The position numbers were made by a program, and so were the translations under genes. A DNA stretch of 64,000 nt from Geopseudomonas aromaticivorans (lineage in GTDB: Bacteria; Pseudomonadota; Gammaproteobacteria; Pseudomonadales; Pseudomonadaceae). The notes beneath the pieces were generated by a model. The model did not search any database. It was given only the letters and a program-made list of their open reading frames with translations, and was not told the DNA's origin. Positions 22,515 to 33,260 of the stretch are shown one piece after another; the stretch's first letter is position 1; the number at the start of each line of letters is the position of its first letter. Where the stretch lies: the NCBI RefSeq assembly GCF_019097855.1, contig NZ_JAHRGL010000010.1, forward strand, positions 119,209 through 183,208, written 5' to 3'.

Positions 22515-23294
22515 ATGCGGATTGTCAGTGTCAACGTGAACGGTATGCAGGCAGCGGTCGAACGCGGCCTGCTCGGTTGGCTGCAAAGCCAGAATGCCGA
22601 CGTCATCTGCCTGCAGGACACCCGCGCCTCGAGCTACGACATGGAAGATCCCGCCTGGCAGCTGGACGGCTACTTCATGTATGCCGCCGACGCCGAGGTT
22701 CCCAGCCAGGGCGGAGTGGCGATCTATTCGCGGCAGCAACCCAAGGCGGTGATCTTCGGCCTCGGCTTCGAGCAGGCCGACCGCTACGGACGCTACCTGC
22801 AGGCCGATTTCGACAAGGTCAGCATCGCCAGCCTGCTGATGCCCAGCGGACAGAAAGGCGACGACGACCTGAACGCCAAGTTCAAGTTCATGGACGACTT
22901 CACCAGCTATCTGAACAAGCAGCGTCGCAAGCGCCGCGAGTACATCTACTGCAGCTCGCTGTACGTGGCGCACCAGAAGCTGGACGTGAAGAACTGGCGC
23001 GAGTGCCAGCAGGCGCCCGGCTTCCTCGCGCCCGAGCGGGCGTGGATGGACGAAGTGCTGGGCAACCTCGGCTACGTCGACGCCCTGCGCGAAGTCAGCC
23101 GCGAGGGCGAGCAGTACAGCTGGTGGCCGGACACCGAGCAGGCGGCCATGCTCAACCTCGGCTTCCGCTTCGACTACCAGCTGCTCACCCCCGGCCTGCG
23201 CCGCTGCGTGCGCAGCGCCCAGCTGCCGCGCCAGCCGCGCTTCTCCCAGCATGCGCCGCTGCTGGTCGACTACGACTGGACGCTGAGCATCTGA
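22515..23294 (+). CDS. crc: Catabolite repression control protein Crc
   Basis: A 259-residue protein with the exonuclease-endonuclease-phosphatase fold (MRIVSVNVNGMQAAVERGLL start, SWWPDTEQAAMLNLGFRFDYQL end). Crc itself does not bind RNA; with Hfq it stabilises repression at A-rich AANAANAA motifs near translation starts and so sets carbon source preference. The ATG at 22515 gives the exact P. aeruginosa length. Divergent from pyrE. A possible -10 (TATCAT) lies upstream. Several catabolic genes in this window carry such A-rich motifs. Confidence 0.95.
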   Translation: MRIVSVNVNGMQAAVERGLLGWLQSQNADVICLQDTRASSYDMEDPAWQLDGYFMYAADAEVPSQGGVAIYSRQQPKAVIFGLGFEQADRYGRYLQADFDKVSIASLLMPSGQKGDDDLNAKFKFMDDFTSYLNKQRRKRREYIYCSSLYVAHQKLDVKNWRECQQAPGFLAPERAWMDEVLGNLGYVDALREVSREGEQYSWWPDTEQAAMLNLGFRFDYQLLTPGLRRCVRSAQLPRQPRFSQHAPLLVDYDWTLSI

Positions 23295-23308
23295 GGCCGG
23301 TCGCCCTG

Positions 23309-23339
23309 AAAAAAGCCGACTCAGCGAGTCGGCTTTTTT
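23309..23339. terminator. Bidirectional terminator between crc and DUF4870 gene
   Basis: Six A, GCCGACTC, loop AGC, GAGTCGGC and six T form a perfect hairpin with U runs on both strands. It can end crc and the convergent DUF4870 gene. Confidence 0.9.
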
Positions 23340-23354
23340 ATGCGCGGCAGGGCG

Positions 23355-23741
23355 TCAGCTGAGGAAGCGGATGCAGAACGGATAGCGCCAAGGCTTGCCC
23401 TCGTTGGCCTTGATGCCGGCGATCACCGTCAGCACCAGGCCGACCACGCTGACCAGCGCCATCAGCGGAAAGCCGATCAGCAGCCAGGCCAGCGCGCCGC
23501 AGACCAGCAGCGCCAGGCTCAGGGTAAGCTGGAAGTTCAGCGCTTCGCGCCCCTGCGCATCGACATAGGGATCGCTCTCGCGCTTGAGCTGCCAGACCAC
23601 CAGCGGGCCGACGACGTTGCCGATCATCGGTGCCAGCAGCCAGGCGAAGGCCGCGTAGTGGCAAAGCATCGCCCACTTGCGCGCCTCGGCGGAGGGCGGC
23701 GGGACCGGCAGTTGCGGCCCCGGCTGCGCTGAATCACTCAT
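23355..23741 (-). CDS. DUF4870-domain membrane protein
   Basis: A 128-residue protein with a Pro-rich N terminus, then KWAMLCHYAAFAWLLAPMIGNVVGPLVVW, a hydrophilic loop with DPYVDAQGREALNFQLT, and two or three further transmembrane helices to the end. This is the DUF4870/Tic20-like pattern. The function is unknown. It lies 54 bases downstream of rph on the same strand, as in P. aeruginosa (PA5333/PA5334), so they may share a transcript. Confidence 0.8.
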   Translation of the reverse strand: MSDSAQPGPQLPVPPPSAEARKWAMLCHYAAFAWLLAPMIGNVVGPLVVWQLKRESDPYVDAQGREALNFQLTLSLALLVCGALAWLLIGFPLMALVSVVGLVLTVIAGIKANEGKPWRYPFCIRFLS

Positions 23742-23795
23742 GGCGTGCCTCCTTGATGGCCAGGCGGGCGGCGCCCGCCGGCGGATCGGCTGACC

Positions 23796-24518
23796 TTACT
23801 GGGCGTCGAGAGCGGCGCGCTGCAGCTCGAACAGCTCGCCGATGCCCTTGCGCGCCAGTTCGAGCATCGCATTCAGCTCTTCCGGCTGGAACGGCGTGCC
23901 CTCGGCGGTGCCCTGCACCTCGATGAAGCCGCCGGCGTCGGTCATCACCACGTTGAGGTCGGTGCCCGCCGCCGAATCTTCCGGATAGTCGAGGTCGAGC
24001 ACCGGCTCGCCCTGATACATGCCCACCGACACCGCAGCGACCAGCTGCTTGAGCGGGTTCTGCTTGAGCGCGCCACGCTTCTTCAGCGCCGCCAGCGCAT
24101 CGATCAGCGCCACGGTGGCGCCGGTGATCGACGCGGTGCGGGTACCGCCGTCGGCCTGGATCACGTCGCAGTCGATGTACAGGGTGGTCTCGCCGAGCTT
24201 GCTCAGGTCCAGGGCGGCGCGCAGCGAGCGGCCGATCAAGCGCTGGATCTCCAGGGTGCGGCCACCCTGCTTGCCGCGCGTGGCTTCACGCTGGGTGCGC
24301 GAGCCGGTGGCGCGCGGCAGCATGCCGTATTCGGCGGTCAGCCAGCCCTGGCCCTGGCCCTTGAGGAAGCGCGGCACGCCGGCTTCGGCACTCACCGTGC
24401 AGATCACCTTGGTGTCGCCGAACTCCACCAGCACCGAACCCTCGGCGTGCTTGGTGTAGTGGCGGGTGATACGGATCGGGCGCATCTGGTCGGCGGCGCG
24501 ACCACTGGGACGATTCAT
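23796..24518 (-). CDS. rph: Ribonuclease PH
   Basis: A 240-residue phosphorolytic 3' exoribonuclease that trims tRNA precursors and helps degrade structured RNA. The core [29 protein letters not shown], which carries the phosphate-binding arginines, and the [19 protein letters not shown] segment are intact. The ATG at 24518 follows AGGA; a near-identical upstream ATG exists at 24524. Divergent from yicC. Confidence 0.96.
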   Translation of the reverse strand: MNRPSGRAADQMRPIRITRHYTKHAEGSVLVEFGDTKVICTVSAEAGVPRFLKGQGQGWLTAEYGMLPRATGSRTQREATRGKQGGRTLEIQRLIGRSLRAALDLSKLGETTLYIDCDVIQADGGTRTASITGATVALIDALAALKKRGALKQNPLKQLVAAVSVGMYQGEPVLDLDYPEDSAAGTDLNVVMTDAGGFIEVQGTAEGTPFQPEELNAMLELARKGIGELFELQRAALDAQ

Positions 24519-24555
24519 CGGCATGTCCTGTCGAGATGAAGAAAAACTGCGTCCC

Positions 24556-24561
24556 ATTATA
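24556..24561 (-). promoter_or_regulatory. -10 element of rph
   Basis: A perfect TATAAT on the minus strand lies 38 bases before the rph start codon. The region 17 bases further upstream (GGTTCG) is a poor -35, so the -10 is the main evidence. Confidence 0.5.
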
Positions 24562-24593
24562 GAGGCCCCTGCGCATCGCGAACCACCGTCGCA

Positions 24594-24622
24594 TTGGGGC
24601 CGCCCGGCGCCTGGGTTACACT
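24594..24622 (+). promoter_or_regulatory. Promoter of yicC
   Basis: TTGGGG (24594-24599), a 17-base spacer and TACACT (24617-24622) make a fair sigma-70 promoter 62 bases before the yicC start codon. Confidence 0.5.
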
Positions 24623-24683
24623 GGCGGACTGAATATCCACGGCGTCCGTGCGCGCCGTCCCCTTATCACTGCGAGGACCGCCC

Positions 24684-26190
<1,507 letters not shown>

Positions 26191-26292
26191 AGCGCGAGCG
26201 CATTCGGCACTTCCCTAACCATTGGCGATTTTTTAGACTATCCAATCCGCCCGGCACTCCCGGGCCCAGCCGTTGCGATAAAGAGGAACACC

Positions 26293-26556
26293 ATGGCCCG
26301 CGTCACCGTCGAAGACTGCCTGGACAACGTCGATAACCGTTTTGAACTGGTCATGCTCTCCAGCAAGCGCGCCCGCCAGCTGGCGACCGGCGGCAAGGAG
26401 CCGAAAGTAGCCTGGGACAACGACAAGCCGACCGTGGTGGCCCTGCGTGAAATCGCCGAAGGTCTGGTCAACTATGAAGTAGTCGCGCAGGAAGACATCG
26501 TCGAGGAAACCCCGCTGTTTGCGGCCTTCGAGGAAAACAACAGCGAGGAGATCTGA
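26293..26556 (+). CDS. rpoZ: RNA polymerase omega subunit
   Basis: An 87-residue protein starting [20 protein letters not shown], with the RARQL and ALREIAEG motifs of omega. It aids assembly of RNA polymerase and forms part of the ppGpp site 1 with the beta' subunit. It sits directly before spoT, as in E. coli. A GAGGA site precedes the ATG. Confidence 0.97.
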   Translation: MARVTVEDCLDNVDNRFELVMLSSKRARQLATGGKEPKVAWDNDKPTVVALREIAEGLVNYEVVAQEDIVEETPLFAAFEENNSEEI

Positions 26557-26615
26557 ATTGCCGGGTCGACGTCGCGCGCCTGAAGCACCGGCACAGTCCG
26601 GTCTGGAGTGAACAC

Positions 26616-28727
26616 TTGCCCAGCATAGACGCCCTCGCCGACAGGCTTTGCAGCTACCTCACGACGGACCAGGTCAATCTGGTCCGCCGCGCCTACTACT
26701 ACGCCGAGCAGGCCCATGACGGCCAGCGCCGGCGCAGCGGCGAACCCTACGTCACCCATCCGCTGGCCGTGGCCAGCATCCTCGCCGACATGCACATGGA
26801 CCATCAGAGCCTGATGGCCGCCATGCTGCACGACGTCATCGAGGACACCGGCATCCCCAAGGATGCCCTCAGCGCGCAATTCGGCGAGACCGTCGCCGAG
26901 CTGGTCGACGGGGTCAGCAAGCTGACCCAGATGGATTTCCAGACCAAGGCCGAGGCGCAGGCGGAAAATTTCCAGAAGATGGCCATGGCGATGGCCCGCG
27001 ACATCCGCGTGATCCTGGTCAAGCTGGCCGACCGCCTGCACAACATGCGCACCCTCGAGGTGCTGGCCGGCGAGAAACGCCGGCGCATCGCCAAGGAAAC
27101 CCTGGAGATCTACGCGCCGATCGCCAACCGCCTGGGCATGCACAACGTGTTCGCCGAGTTCGAGGATCTCGGCTTCAAGGCCATGCACCCGATGCGCGCC
27201 GAGCGCATCCGCCAGGCCGTGCGCAAGGCGCGCGGCAACCGTCGCGAGATCGTCGGCAAGATCCAGGAATCGCTGACCAACTGTCTGGCCCAGGAAGAAC
27301 TGGTGGGCGAAGTCACCGGGCGCGAGAAGCACCTCTACAGCATCTACCAGAAGATGCGCGGCAAGCGCCGGGCGTTCAACGAGATCATGGACGTCTACGC
27401 CTTCCGCATCACCGTCGATAAGGTCGACACCTGCTACCGGGTGCTCGGCGCGGTGCACAGCCTGTACAAGCCGTTCCCTGGGCGCTTCAAGGACTACATC
27501 GCGATCCCCAAGGCCAACGGCTACCAGTCGCTGCACACCACCCTGTTCGGCATGCACGGCGTGCCCATCGAGATCCAGATCCGCACCCGCGAGATGGAGG
27601 AGATGGCCAAGCACGGCATCGCCGCGCACTGGCTGTACAAGTCCAACGAGGAGGAAAGCCCCCGCGGCAGCCACGCCCGCGCCCGCCAGTGGGTCAAGGG
27701 CATCCTCGAACTGCAGCAACGCGCGGGCAACTCCCTCGAATTCATCGAGAACGTGAAGATCGACCTGTTTCCCGACGAGGTCTACGTGTTCACCCCGAAG
27801 GGCCGCATCATGGAGCTGCCCAAGGGCTCCACGGCGGTCGACTTCGCCTATGCGGTGCACACCGACGTCGGCAACAGCTGCATCGCCTGCCGCATCAACC
27901 GCCGCCTGGCGCCGCTGTCCGAGCAGCTGCAGAGCGGCGCGACGGTGGAGATCGTCACCGCCCCGGGCGCGCGACCGAATCCGGCCTGGCTCAACTTCGT
28001 GGTCACCGGCAAGGCGCGCACCCACATCCGCCATTCGCTCAAGCAGCAGCGCCGCTCGGAGTCGGTCAGCCTCGGCGAGCGCCTGCTCAACAAGGCGCTG
28101 GCCGGCTTCGACAGCCACCTCGACAAAATCGCCGCCGAGCGCCTCGCCGCGGTGCTCGCCGAATACCAGCAGGACAGCCTCGACGACCTGCTCGAGGACA
28201 TCGGCCTGGGCAACCGCATGGCCTACGTGGTGGCCCGCCGCCTGCTGGCCGAGGGCGGCAGCGAGCAGATGCCCAGCCACGACGGCCCGCTGGCGATCCG
28301 CGGCACCGAGGGCCTGGTGATCAGCTACGCCAAGTGCTGCACGCCGATCCCCGGCGATCCCATCGTCGGCCACCTGTCGGCCGGCAAGGGCATGGTCATC
28401 CACCTCGATGGCTGCCACAACATCAGCGAATTCCGCCACAACCCGGACAAGTGCATCCCGCTGTCCTGGGCCAAGGACGTCAGCGGCGAATTCAACGTCG
28501 AGCTGCGCGTCGAGCTGGAGCACCAGCGCGGCCTGATCGCCCTGCTGGCCACCGCGGTGGCCAGCGCCGACGGCAACATCGAGAAGATCAGCATGGACGA
28601 GCGCGACGGCCGCATCAGCGTGGTCCAGCTGGTGGTCAGCGTGCACGACCGCGTGCACCTGGCGCGAGTGATCAAGCGCCTGCGCACGATCAAAGAGGTC
28701 ACCCGCATCACCCGCCTGCGCGCCTGA
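26616..28727 (+). CDS. spoT: Bifunctional (p)ppGpp hydrolase/synthetase SpoT
   Basis: A 703-residue RelA/SpoT enzyme. The HD hydrolase domain (about 20-200) has His72-Asp73 in HDVIEDTG; the RelA_SpoT synthetase domain follows (about 240-350), then TGS (about 385-450, VYVFTPKGRIMELPKGS), a conserved Cys region near 565 and a C-terminal ACT domain (about 625-703). The start is TTG, with GGAG eight bases upstream, as reported for Pseudomonas spoT. It sets ppGpp levels in response to carbon, phosphate and fatty acid stress. Confidence 0.97.
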   Translation: MPSIDALADRLCSYLTTDQVNLVRRAYYYAEQAHDGQRRRSGEPYVTHPLAVASILADMHMDHQSLMAAMLHDVIEDTGIPKDALSAQFGETVAELVDGVSKLTQMDFQTKAEAQAENFQKMAMAMARDIRVILVKLADRLHNMRTLEVLAGEKRRRIAKETLEIYAPIANRLGMHNVFAEFEDLGFKAMHPMRAERIRQAVRKARGNRREIVGKIQESLTNCLAQEELVGEVTGREKHLYSIYQKMRGKRRAFNEIMDVYAFRITVDKVDTCYRVLGAVHSLYKPFPGRFKDYIAIPKANGYQSLHTTLFGMHGVPIEIQIRTREMEEMAKHGIAAHWLYKSNEEESPRGSHARARQWVKGILELQQRAGNSLEFIENVKIDLFPDEVYVFTPKGRIMELPKGSTAVDFAYAVHTDVGNSCIACRINRRLAPLSEQLQSGATVEIVTAPGARPNPAWLNFVVTGKARTHIRHSLKQQRRSESVSLGERLLNKALAGFDSHLDKIAAERLAAVLAEYQQDSLDDLLEDIGLGNRMAYVVARRLLAEGGSEQMPSHDGPLAIRGTEGLVISYAKCCTPIPGDPIVGHLSAGKGMVIHLDGCHNISEFRHNPDKCIPLSWAKDVSGEFNVELRVELEHQRGLIALLATAVASADGNIEKISMDERDGRISVVQLVVSVHDRVHLARVIKRLRTIKEVTRITRLRA

Positions 28728-28808
28728 GCCGCGCCGGCTACCCTCACCGGCAGCGCGCCCGCCGCACCCCGGCGCCTGCCTTCGCCACCCTCTCTGCAAG
28801 GAGCTCCC

Positions 28809-29192
28809 ATGAGCAAGAGCGTCATCAGCACCGACCAGGCCCCGGCGGCCATCGGCACCTACTCCCAGGCCATCAAGGCCGGCAACACCGTCTACCTGTC
28901 CGGACAGATCCCGCTGGTGCCGGCCACCATGCAGATGGTCGAAGGCGGCTTCGAGGCCGAGGCCGTACAGGTGTTCGAGAACCTCAAGGCGGTCGCCGAG
29001 GCCGCCGGTGGCTCGCTGGCCGATACCGCCAAGCTGAACATCTTCCTCACCGACCTCGGCAACTTTGCCACCGTCAACGAGGTGATGAGCCGCTACTTCC
29101 AGCCGCCCTACCCGGCGCGCGCCGCCATCGGCGTGGCCGCCCTGCCGCGCGGCGCCCAGGTGGAGATGGACGCCATTCTCGTCCTCGCCTGA
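28809..29192 (+). CDS. ridA: RidA enamine/imine deaminase
   Basis: A 127-residue archetypal RidA that hydrolyses 2-aminoacrylate and other enamines. Arg104 in [20 protein letters not shown] is the carboxylate-binding residue, and [20 protein letters not shown] is the N-terminal signature. It follows spoT by 81 bases with its own AAGGAG site, the order seen in P. aeruginosa (PA5338-PA5339). It is the closer of the two Rid paralogues here to E. coli RidA. Confidence 0.95.
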   Translation: MSKSVISTDQAPAAIGTYSQAIKAGNTVYLSGQIPLVPATMQMVEGGFEAEAVQVFENLKAVAEAAGGSLADTAKLNIFLTDLGNFATVNEVMSRYFQPPYPARAAIGVAALPRGAQVEMDAILVLA

Positions 29193-29196
29193 TCCC

Positions 29197-29229
29197 CGCG
29201 CTGCGCCGGACCCGCGCCGGCGCAGCGCG
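29197..29229. terminator. Strong hairpin after ridA
   Basis: CGCGCTGCGCCGG and CCGGCGCAGCGCG form a perfect 13-bp stem with a seven-base loop directly after the ridA stop codon. No T run follows, so it could be a rho-assisted terminator or a stabilising 3' structure. Confidence 0.5.
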
Positions 29230-29261
29230 ACATCCCCCGTTTTCCCCGGAAAGGACGCCCC

Positions 29262-29990
29262 ATGCGCCATGCCCTGCCCTTTCTGCTGTGCACCGGCCTG
29301 CTCGGCGGCTGCGCCAGCGGACCGGACGATATCGCCGGCACCTGGATCAACCAGCCAGCCATCGAGGCCGCCGCCGACAGCGGCAAGCTGCGCGAGGCCC
29401 TGCTCGCCTATGGCCCCACCCTGGAATGGCGCTTCGCGCCACAGCGGCACACCGCCTGGTCGAGCAACGGCGCCGAATTCGGCGAGGGCCACCTGGCGCC
29501 TGAGGGCGACGAGCACTGGCGGGTGACCTTCCACGGCGACTATAAGGAAGGTTTCGCCGTCGACGGCGACGAGCTGGTACAGAAGCCCAGCGCCAGTGCT
29601 CCCGAGCAACGCTTCAGCCTCGCCGAAGAGGCCGCCGACGGCCTGCCCGGCCAGGCCTTCGAACAGGCGCTGTACGCCGCCCTGTTCGGCGGCGACTGGG
29701 AAATCCGCGAAGGCGCCGGCCAGCAGGGCCGGGTGCGCTTCCACCCCGACGGTCGGGTCGAGGGTCTGCCCGGCGTCGAACGCTACGCCCTGTGCCTGGC
29801 CGGCGACTGCGCCGAACGCAGCGAGGAGCAGGAGATCATCTGGCTGCAGAACGGCGAGCAGGGGCGCGAATGGCTGTTCCAGCTGGCCGACGACGAGCTG
29901 AGCATCTACACGGCGGAAAACCAGGCCCTGCACAGCGACGTGCCGCAGTACCGTCCCGGTCGGCGCGCCTGGCTGCTGGAGCGCGACTAG
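29262..29990 (+). CDS. Predicted outer-membrane or periplasmic lipoprotein, unknown function
   Basis: A 242-residue protein with a short signal peptide ending in the lipobox LLGGC (Cys17), followed by Ala-Ser-Gly, so sorting to the outer membrane is expected. The mature part is acidic and rich in Trp and Gly (GTWINQPAI, LEWRFAPQRH, EWLFQLADDELSIYT), giving an impression of a lipocalin-like or META-like beta structure, which I cannot confirm. The ATG follows GGAAAGG. It comes after ridA and is convergent with the SDR gene. I do not recognise a family. Confidence 0.65.
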   Translation: MRHALPFLLCTGLLGGCASGPDDIAGTWINQPAIEAAADSGKLREALLAYGPTLEWRFAPQRHTAWSSNGAEFGEGHLAPEGDEHWRVTFHGDYKEGFAVDGDELVQKPSASAPEQRFSLAEEAADGLPGQAFEQALYAALFGGDWEIREGAGQQGRVRFHPDGRVEGLPGVERYALCLAGDCAERSEEQEIIWLQNGEQGREWLFQLADDELSIYTAENQALHSDVPQYRPGRRAWLLERD

Positions 29991-30009
29991 CCCGCAGCGG
30001 CCCTTCCGC

Positions 30010-30882
30010 TCACCGCGGGCTTTCGGCCGCCGCCTCCAGCAGCGCTGCGTAGCCCTCGCGATAGCTCGGATAGCGCGGCACCCAGCCCAGCGCACGGGCC
30101 CGGGCGTTGCTGCAGCGCTTGCTGCCGGCGCGGCGTACCGTCGACTCGGCCGCCCAGTGGCTCACGCCCAGCTGCCCGCGCAACCAGGCAATCACCTCAT
30201 GCAGCGGCGCCGGCTCGTCGTCGACGCCGAGATAGACCGCCTCCAGCGCCCCCCCGCAGGCATCGACTTGCAACAGACAGGCCAGCAGGCCGGCCGCATC
30301 GTCGGCGTGGATGCGATTGCCGTACAGCGGCGGCTCGCTGCTCACCCGGTAGCCGGCCCGCACCTGACTGAGCAGCCAGCGCCGGCCTGGCCCGTAGATG
30401 CCGGCCAGGCGCACCACGCTGGCGGGCCAGCCGCACGTCAGCGCCACCTCCTCGGCCTCCAGCAGCACCTGCCCGGAGTAGCCCGGCGGCTGGCAGGGCG
30501 CCCCCTCGTCGACCCACTCGCCCTCCTGCTGGCCGTAGACGCCGGTGCTGGAGACGAACAGCAGCCGCCGCGGCCGCTGGCCGCGCTGGCGCAGCCAGCC
30601 CAGCACATGGCGCAAGCCGTCGACGTAGAGGGCCCGATAGGCGCTCTCGTCGGAGCTGGCCGGGGTGGCGCAATAGACCAGATAGTCCGGCGCGGCCGCC
30701 GGCCACCGTGGCGGACACTCGACCTCGCCCAGATCGGCCGCCAGCGGCAGCACGCCCGCTGGCAGGGCCGCGACATCGCGGCGCAGGCCGTACACCTGCC
30801 AGCCGGCCTGGCACAGCTGCAGCGCAAGGCGACTGCCGACATCGCCGCAGCCGGCGATCACCACGGAAGGGGGAACGGACAT
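30010..30882 (-). CDS. NAD(P)-dependent nucleotide-sugar epimerase/SDR family protein (YeeZ-like)
   Basis: A 290-residue extended-SDR protein. The Rossmann motif VVIAGCGDVGSRLA at 7-20 replaces the usual GxxGxxG spacing (GCGDVG), as in YeeZ; the active-site-like SSTGVYG follows near 121-127 and a Tyr at the YSGQVLLEAEE motif. The ATG at 30882 has GGAG upstream; the frame extends to 30912 without support. Function unknown; homologues are found next to ubiquinone and cell-wall genes in various Pseudomonas. Its promoter region lies back to back with exbB. Confidence 0.75.
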   Translation of the reverse strand: MSVPPSVVIAGCGDVGSRLALQLCQAGWQVYGLRRDVAALPAGVLPLAADLGEVECPPRWPAAAPDYLVYCATPASSDESAYRALYVDGLRHVLGWLRQRGQRPRRLLFVSSTGVYGQQEGEWVDEGAPCQPPGYSGQVLLEAEEVALTCGWPASVVRLAGIYGPGRRWLLSQVRAGYRVSSEPPLYGNRIHADDAAGLLACLLQVDACGGALEAVYLGVDDEPAPLHEVIAWLRGQLGVSHWAAESTVRRAGSKRCSNARARALGWVPRYPSYREGYAALLEAAAESPR

Positions 30883-30982
30883 CGCATGACTCCGGACGGA
30901 AAACCCCAGCATACCCCGTCGATGGTGAAAGGCATTAGCCGGGAACGCTGCGGGGGCGCGTTGCGAAAATGTTCACGAATCG

Positions 30983-31012
30983 TTTACAAACAAGAATAGT
31001 TTGCAATAATCT
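30983..31012 (+). promoter_or_regulatory. Promoter of exbB, possible Fur site
   Basis: TTTACA (30983-30988), an 18-base spacer and TAATCT (31007-31012) form a sigma-70 promoter. The AT-rich stretch AAGAATAGTTTGCAATAATC (30993-31011) overlaps it and is a weak match to the Fur box. Iron control of exbB-exbD-tonB is expected from related species. Confidence 0.4.
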
Positions 31013-31082
31013 CGACCGTGCTTCTTCCGCGCCGGCCTTGGCGGCGCCCGACATCCGTTTGCCCTCTACAGGTCCGGCCCGC

Positions 31083-32015
31083 ATGAATCCTCTCGTCCCC
31101 CGCGCCCAGTCCATCCGCCTGCCCGCCATCGCCGCGCTGCTCGCCAGCCTGCTGCTGGCGCCGCTCGCCTGCGCCGAACAGCCGGCCCAGACCGCCAATC
31201 CGGCCGCTGCGAGTGCCAGCGTGAGCAGTGACGCTCCTGCGCCAAGCGCAGCCGCCGCGCCAGCCGCCGCCACCGACAGCCCCGCCGCGGACGACAGCAG
31301 TCCGGCCCACGACCTGTCGCCCTGGGGCATGTACCAGAACGCCGACGTGGTGGTGCAGGGGGTGATGCTCGGCCTGCTGCTGGCCTCGGTGATCACCTGG
31401 ACCATCGGCCTGGCCAAGGGCCTTGAGCTACTCGGCGCGCGGCGCCGCCTGCGCGGCGAACTGGCCGACTTCAAGGGCCTGCGCAGCCTCGACCAGGCCG
31501 CCGAGCTGGCCCACGCCAAGCACAGCTTCAGCGCCGTGCTGATCGAGGATGCCCAGGACGAACTGCGCCTGTCGGCCAGCATCGCGGAGAAGGACGGCAT
31601 CAAGGAGCGCGTCAGCTTCCGCCTCGAGCGCCTGGTCGCCGCCAGCGGCCGCAAGATGAGCGTGGGCACCGGCGTGCTGGCCACCATCGGCTCCACCTCG
31701 CCCTTCGTCGGCCTGTTCGGCACCGTGTGGGGCATCATGAACAGCTTCATCGGCATCGCCGAATCGCAGACCACCAACCTCGCGGTGGTCGCCCCCGGCA
31801 TCGCCGAGGCCCTGCTGGCCACCGCCCTCGGTCTGGTCGCGGCGATTCCCGCGGTGGTGATCTACAACGTGTTCGCCCGCTCCATCGCCGGCTACAAGGC
31901 GCAGGTCGCCGACATCTCCGCCCAGGTGCTGCTGCTGGTCAGCCGCGACCTCGACCGCCAGCCGCCGGCAGCCGCCGCGCGCAGCGGCGCCGCCCCCATG
32001 GCCAAGGTGGGCTGA
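31083..32015 (+). CDS. exbB: TonB-system proton channel subunit ExbB
   Basis: A 310-residue ExbB with an N-terminal signal peptide (residues 1-28, ACA) and an Ala/Ser/Pro-rich periplasmic extension (30-80), then three transmembrane helices (about 90-112, 205-230, 252-275). The [30 protein letters not shown] and [20 protein letters not shown] segments carry the channel Thr/Glu positions. It uses the proton gradient to energise TonB. The start at 31083 is taken because the preceding frame lacks a Shine-Dalgarno sequence. Three bases from exbD. Confidence 0.93.
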   Translation: MNPLVPRAQSIRLPAIAALLASLLLAPLACAEQPAQTANPAAASASVSSDAPAPSAAAAPAAATDSPAADDSSPAHDLSPWGMYQNADVVVQGVMLGLLLASVITWTIGLAKGLELLGARRRLRGELADFKGLRSLDQAAELAHAKHSFSAVLIEDAQDELRLSASIAEKDGIKERVSFRLERLVAASGRKMSVGTGVLATIGSTSPFVGLFGTVWGIMNSFIGIAESQTTNLAVVAPGIAEALLATALGLVAAIPAVVIYNVFARSIAGYKAQVADISAQVLLLVSRDLDRQPPAAAARSGAAPMAKVG

Positions 32016-32018
32016 AGC

Positions 32019-32444
32019 ATGGGCATGCACATGAACGAGGGCAGTGACGACCTGCAGGAAGCCCACGAGATCAACGTCACGCCGTTCATCGACGTGATGC
32101 TGGTACTGCTGATCATCTTCATGGTCGCCGCGCCGCTGGCCACCGTCGACGTCAAGGTCGACCTGCCCGCCTCCAGCGCCACGCCGCAGCCACGCCCGGA
32201 GCAGCCGATCTACCTGAGCATCAAGGAAGACCGGGGCCTGTTCCTCGGCAACGACGCCGTTGCGGCGGAGCAGCTGGGGGCCGCCCTCGACCGCCAGAGC
32301 CGGGGAAACAAGGAGCAGACCGTGTTCATCCGCGGCGACCAGGCGGTCGACTACGCGCGGCTGATGGAGGTCATGGACCTGCTGCGCGGAGCCGGCTACC
32401 TGAAGATCGGCCTGGTCGGCCTGGAAACGGTCGGCCGGCCATGA
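32019..32444 (+). CDS. exbD: TonB-system proton channel subunit ExbD
   Basis: A 141-residue protein with one transmembrane helix (about 23-43) that carries the essential Asp in NVTPFIDVMLVLLIIFMV, followed by a periplasmic domain ending in ...LKIGLVGLET. It assembles with ExbB as the proton motor. The stop overlaps the tonB start (ATGA), so tonB is translationally coupled. Confidence 0.95.
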   Translation: MGMHMNEGSDDLQEAHEINVTPFIDVMLVLLIIFMVAAPLATVDVKVDLPASSATPQPRPEQPIYLSIKEDRGLFLGNDAVAAEQLGAALDRQSRGNKEQTVFIRGDQAVDYARLMEVMDLLRGAGYLKIGLVGLETVGRP

Positions 32445-33172
32445 GTCTCGCGCGCAGCCTGCCACGCTGGGCCAGCAGCCTGCTGCTGGTGCTCGGCCTG
32501 CACGTCGGCGTGGCGCTGTGGTCGCTGGACTGGCAGCCGCAGGCCACGCCGCTCGAGCTGCCGCCACCGGCGATGCTCATCGAGTTGGCGCCCGCACCGC
32601 CCGCCGCCGCACCACCGCCGCCCGAGCCGGTGCGCGCCCCCGAGCCGCCGCCGCAGCCCAAGCTGATCGAGGCGCCCAAGCCCAGGCTGTCCCTGCCGCC
32701 GCCGCCCAAGCCGCGACCGCACCCGCCCAAGCCCGTCGCCAAGCCGCAACCGGCGCCCAAGGCCGAGCCCCAGCCAGCGGTGGAGCCGCAAGCAAACGCC
32801 CAGCCCATGGCCCCGGCACGCAGCGAACCGGCTGCCCAGCCGAGCCCGCCGGCCGGCAGCCCGGCGCCAGCCCAGGCCCAGGCCAGCTGGCAGAGCCGCC
32901 TGCTCGCCCACCTCAACCGTCACAAGCGCTACCCCGAGGACGCGCGCCGGCGCGGCCAGCAGGGGGTGGTCAAGCTGCGCTTCGTGGTCGACGGCCAGGG
33001 CCAGGTTCTGTCCTTCGAGCTGGCCGGCAAGTCCGGCAGCGCCAGCCTGGACCGCGCCACCCTGCAGATGATCCGCCGAGCCCAGCCGCTGCCGATGCCG
33101 CCGGCGGAGCTGCTGCGCAATGGCAGCCTCGAGGTGGTGGCACCCTTCGTCTACTCCCTCGAGCGCCGCTGA
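32441..33172 (+). CDS. tonB: Energy transducer TonB
   Basis: A 243-residue TonB with a membrane anchor (about 12-30), a long proline-rich periplasmic spacer (about 38-145, repeated PPPPEP and PKP elements) and a C-terminal domain (155-243) with HLNRHKRYPEDARRRGQQG, the YP box and V..FVVDGQGQVLSFEL. It transmits energy to outer-membrane siderophore and vitamin B12 receptors. The exbB-exbD-tonB order next to oxyR is typical of P. putida and relatives. Confidence 0.95.
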   Translation: MSLARSLPRWASSLLLVLGLHVGVALWSLDWQPQATPLELPPPAMLIELAPAPPAAAPPPPEPVRAPEPPPQPKLIEAPKPRLSLPPPPKPRPHPPKPVAKPQPAPKAEPQPAVEPQANAQPMAPARSEPAAQPSPPAGSPAPAQAQASWQSRLLAHLNRHKRYPEDARRRGQQGVVKLRFVVDGQGQVLSFELAGKSGSASLDRATLQMIRRAQPLPMPPAELLRNGSLEVVAPFVYSLERR

Positions 33173-33179
33173 GCGGCCG

Positions 33180-33209
33180 CCAACCGCCCGCCGGCGTGCG
33201 GGCGGTTGG
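33180..33209 (+). terminator. Terminator after tonB
   Basis: CCAACCGCCCG and CGGGCGGTTGG form an 11-bp stem 8 bases after the tonB stop, followed by TTCC. The T run is short, so termination may be partial before oxyR. Confidence 0.65.
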
Positions 33210-33260
33210 TTCCATTGAAGACAGCCGCTATGCTTGGGGGCATCTCAATGGATATTCGCT

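Noticed and set aside
26472-30095. Open frame of 1207 codons on the minus strand
   Set aside because: It lies antisense to spoT, ridA and the lipoprotein gene, is low-complexity (Ala/Gly/His/Val/Asp-rich) and exists because high-GC coding sequence lacks stops in the opposite frame.
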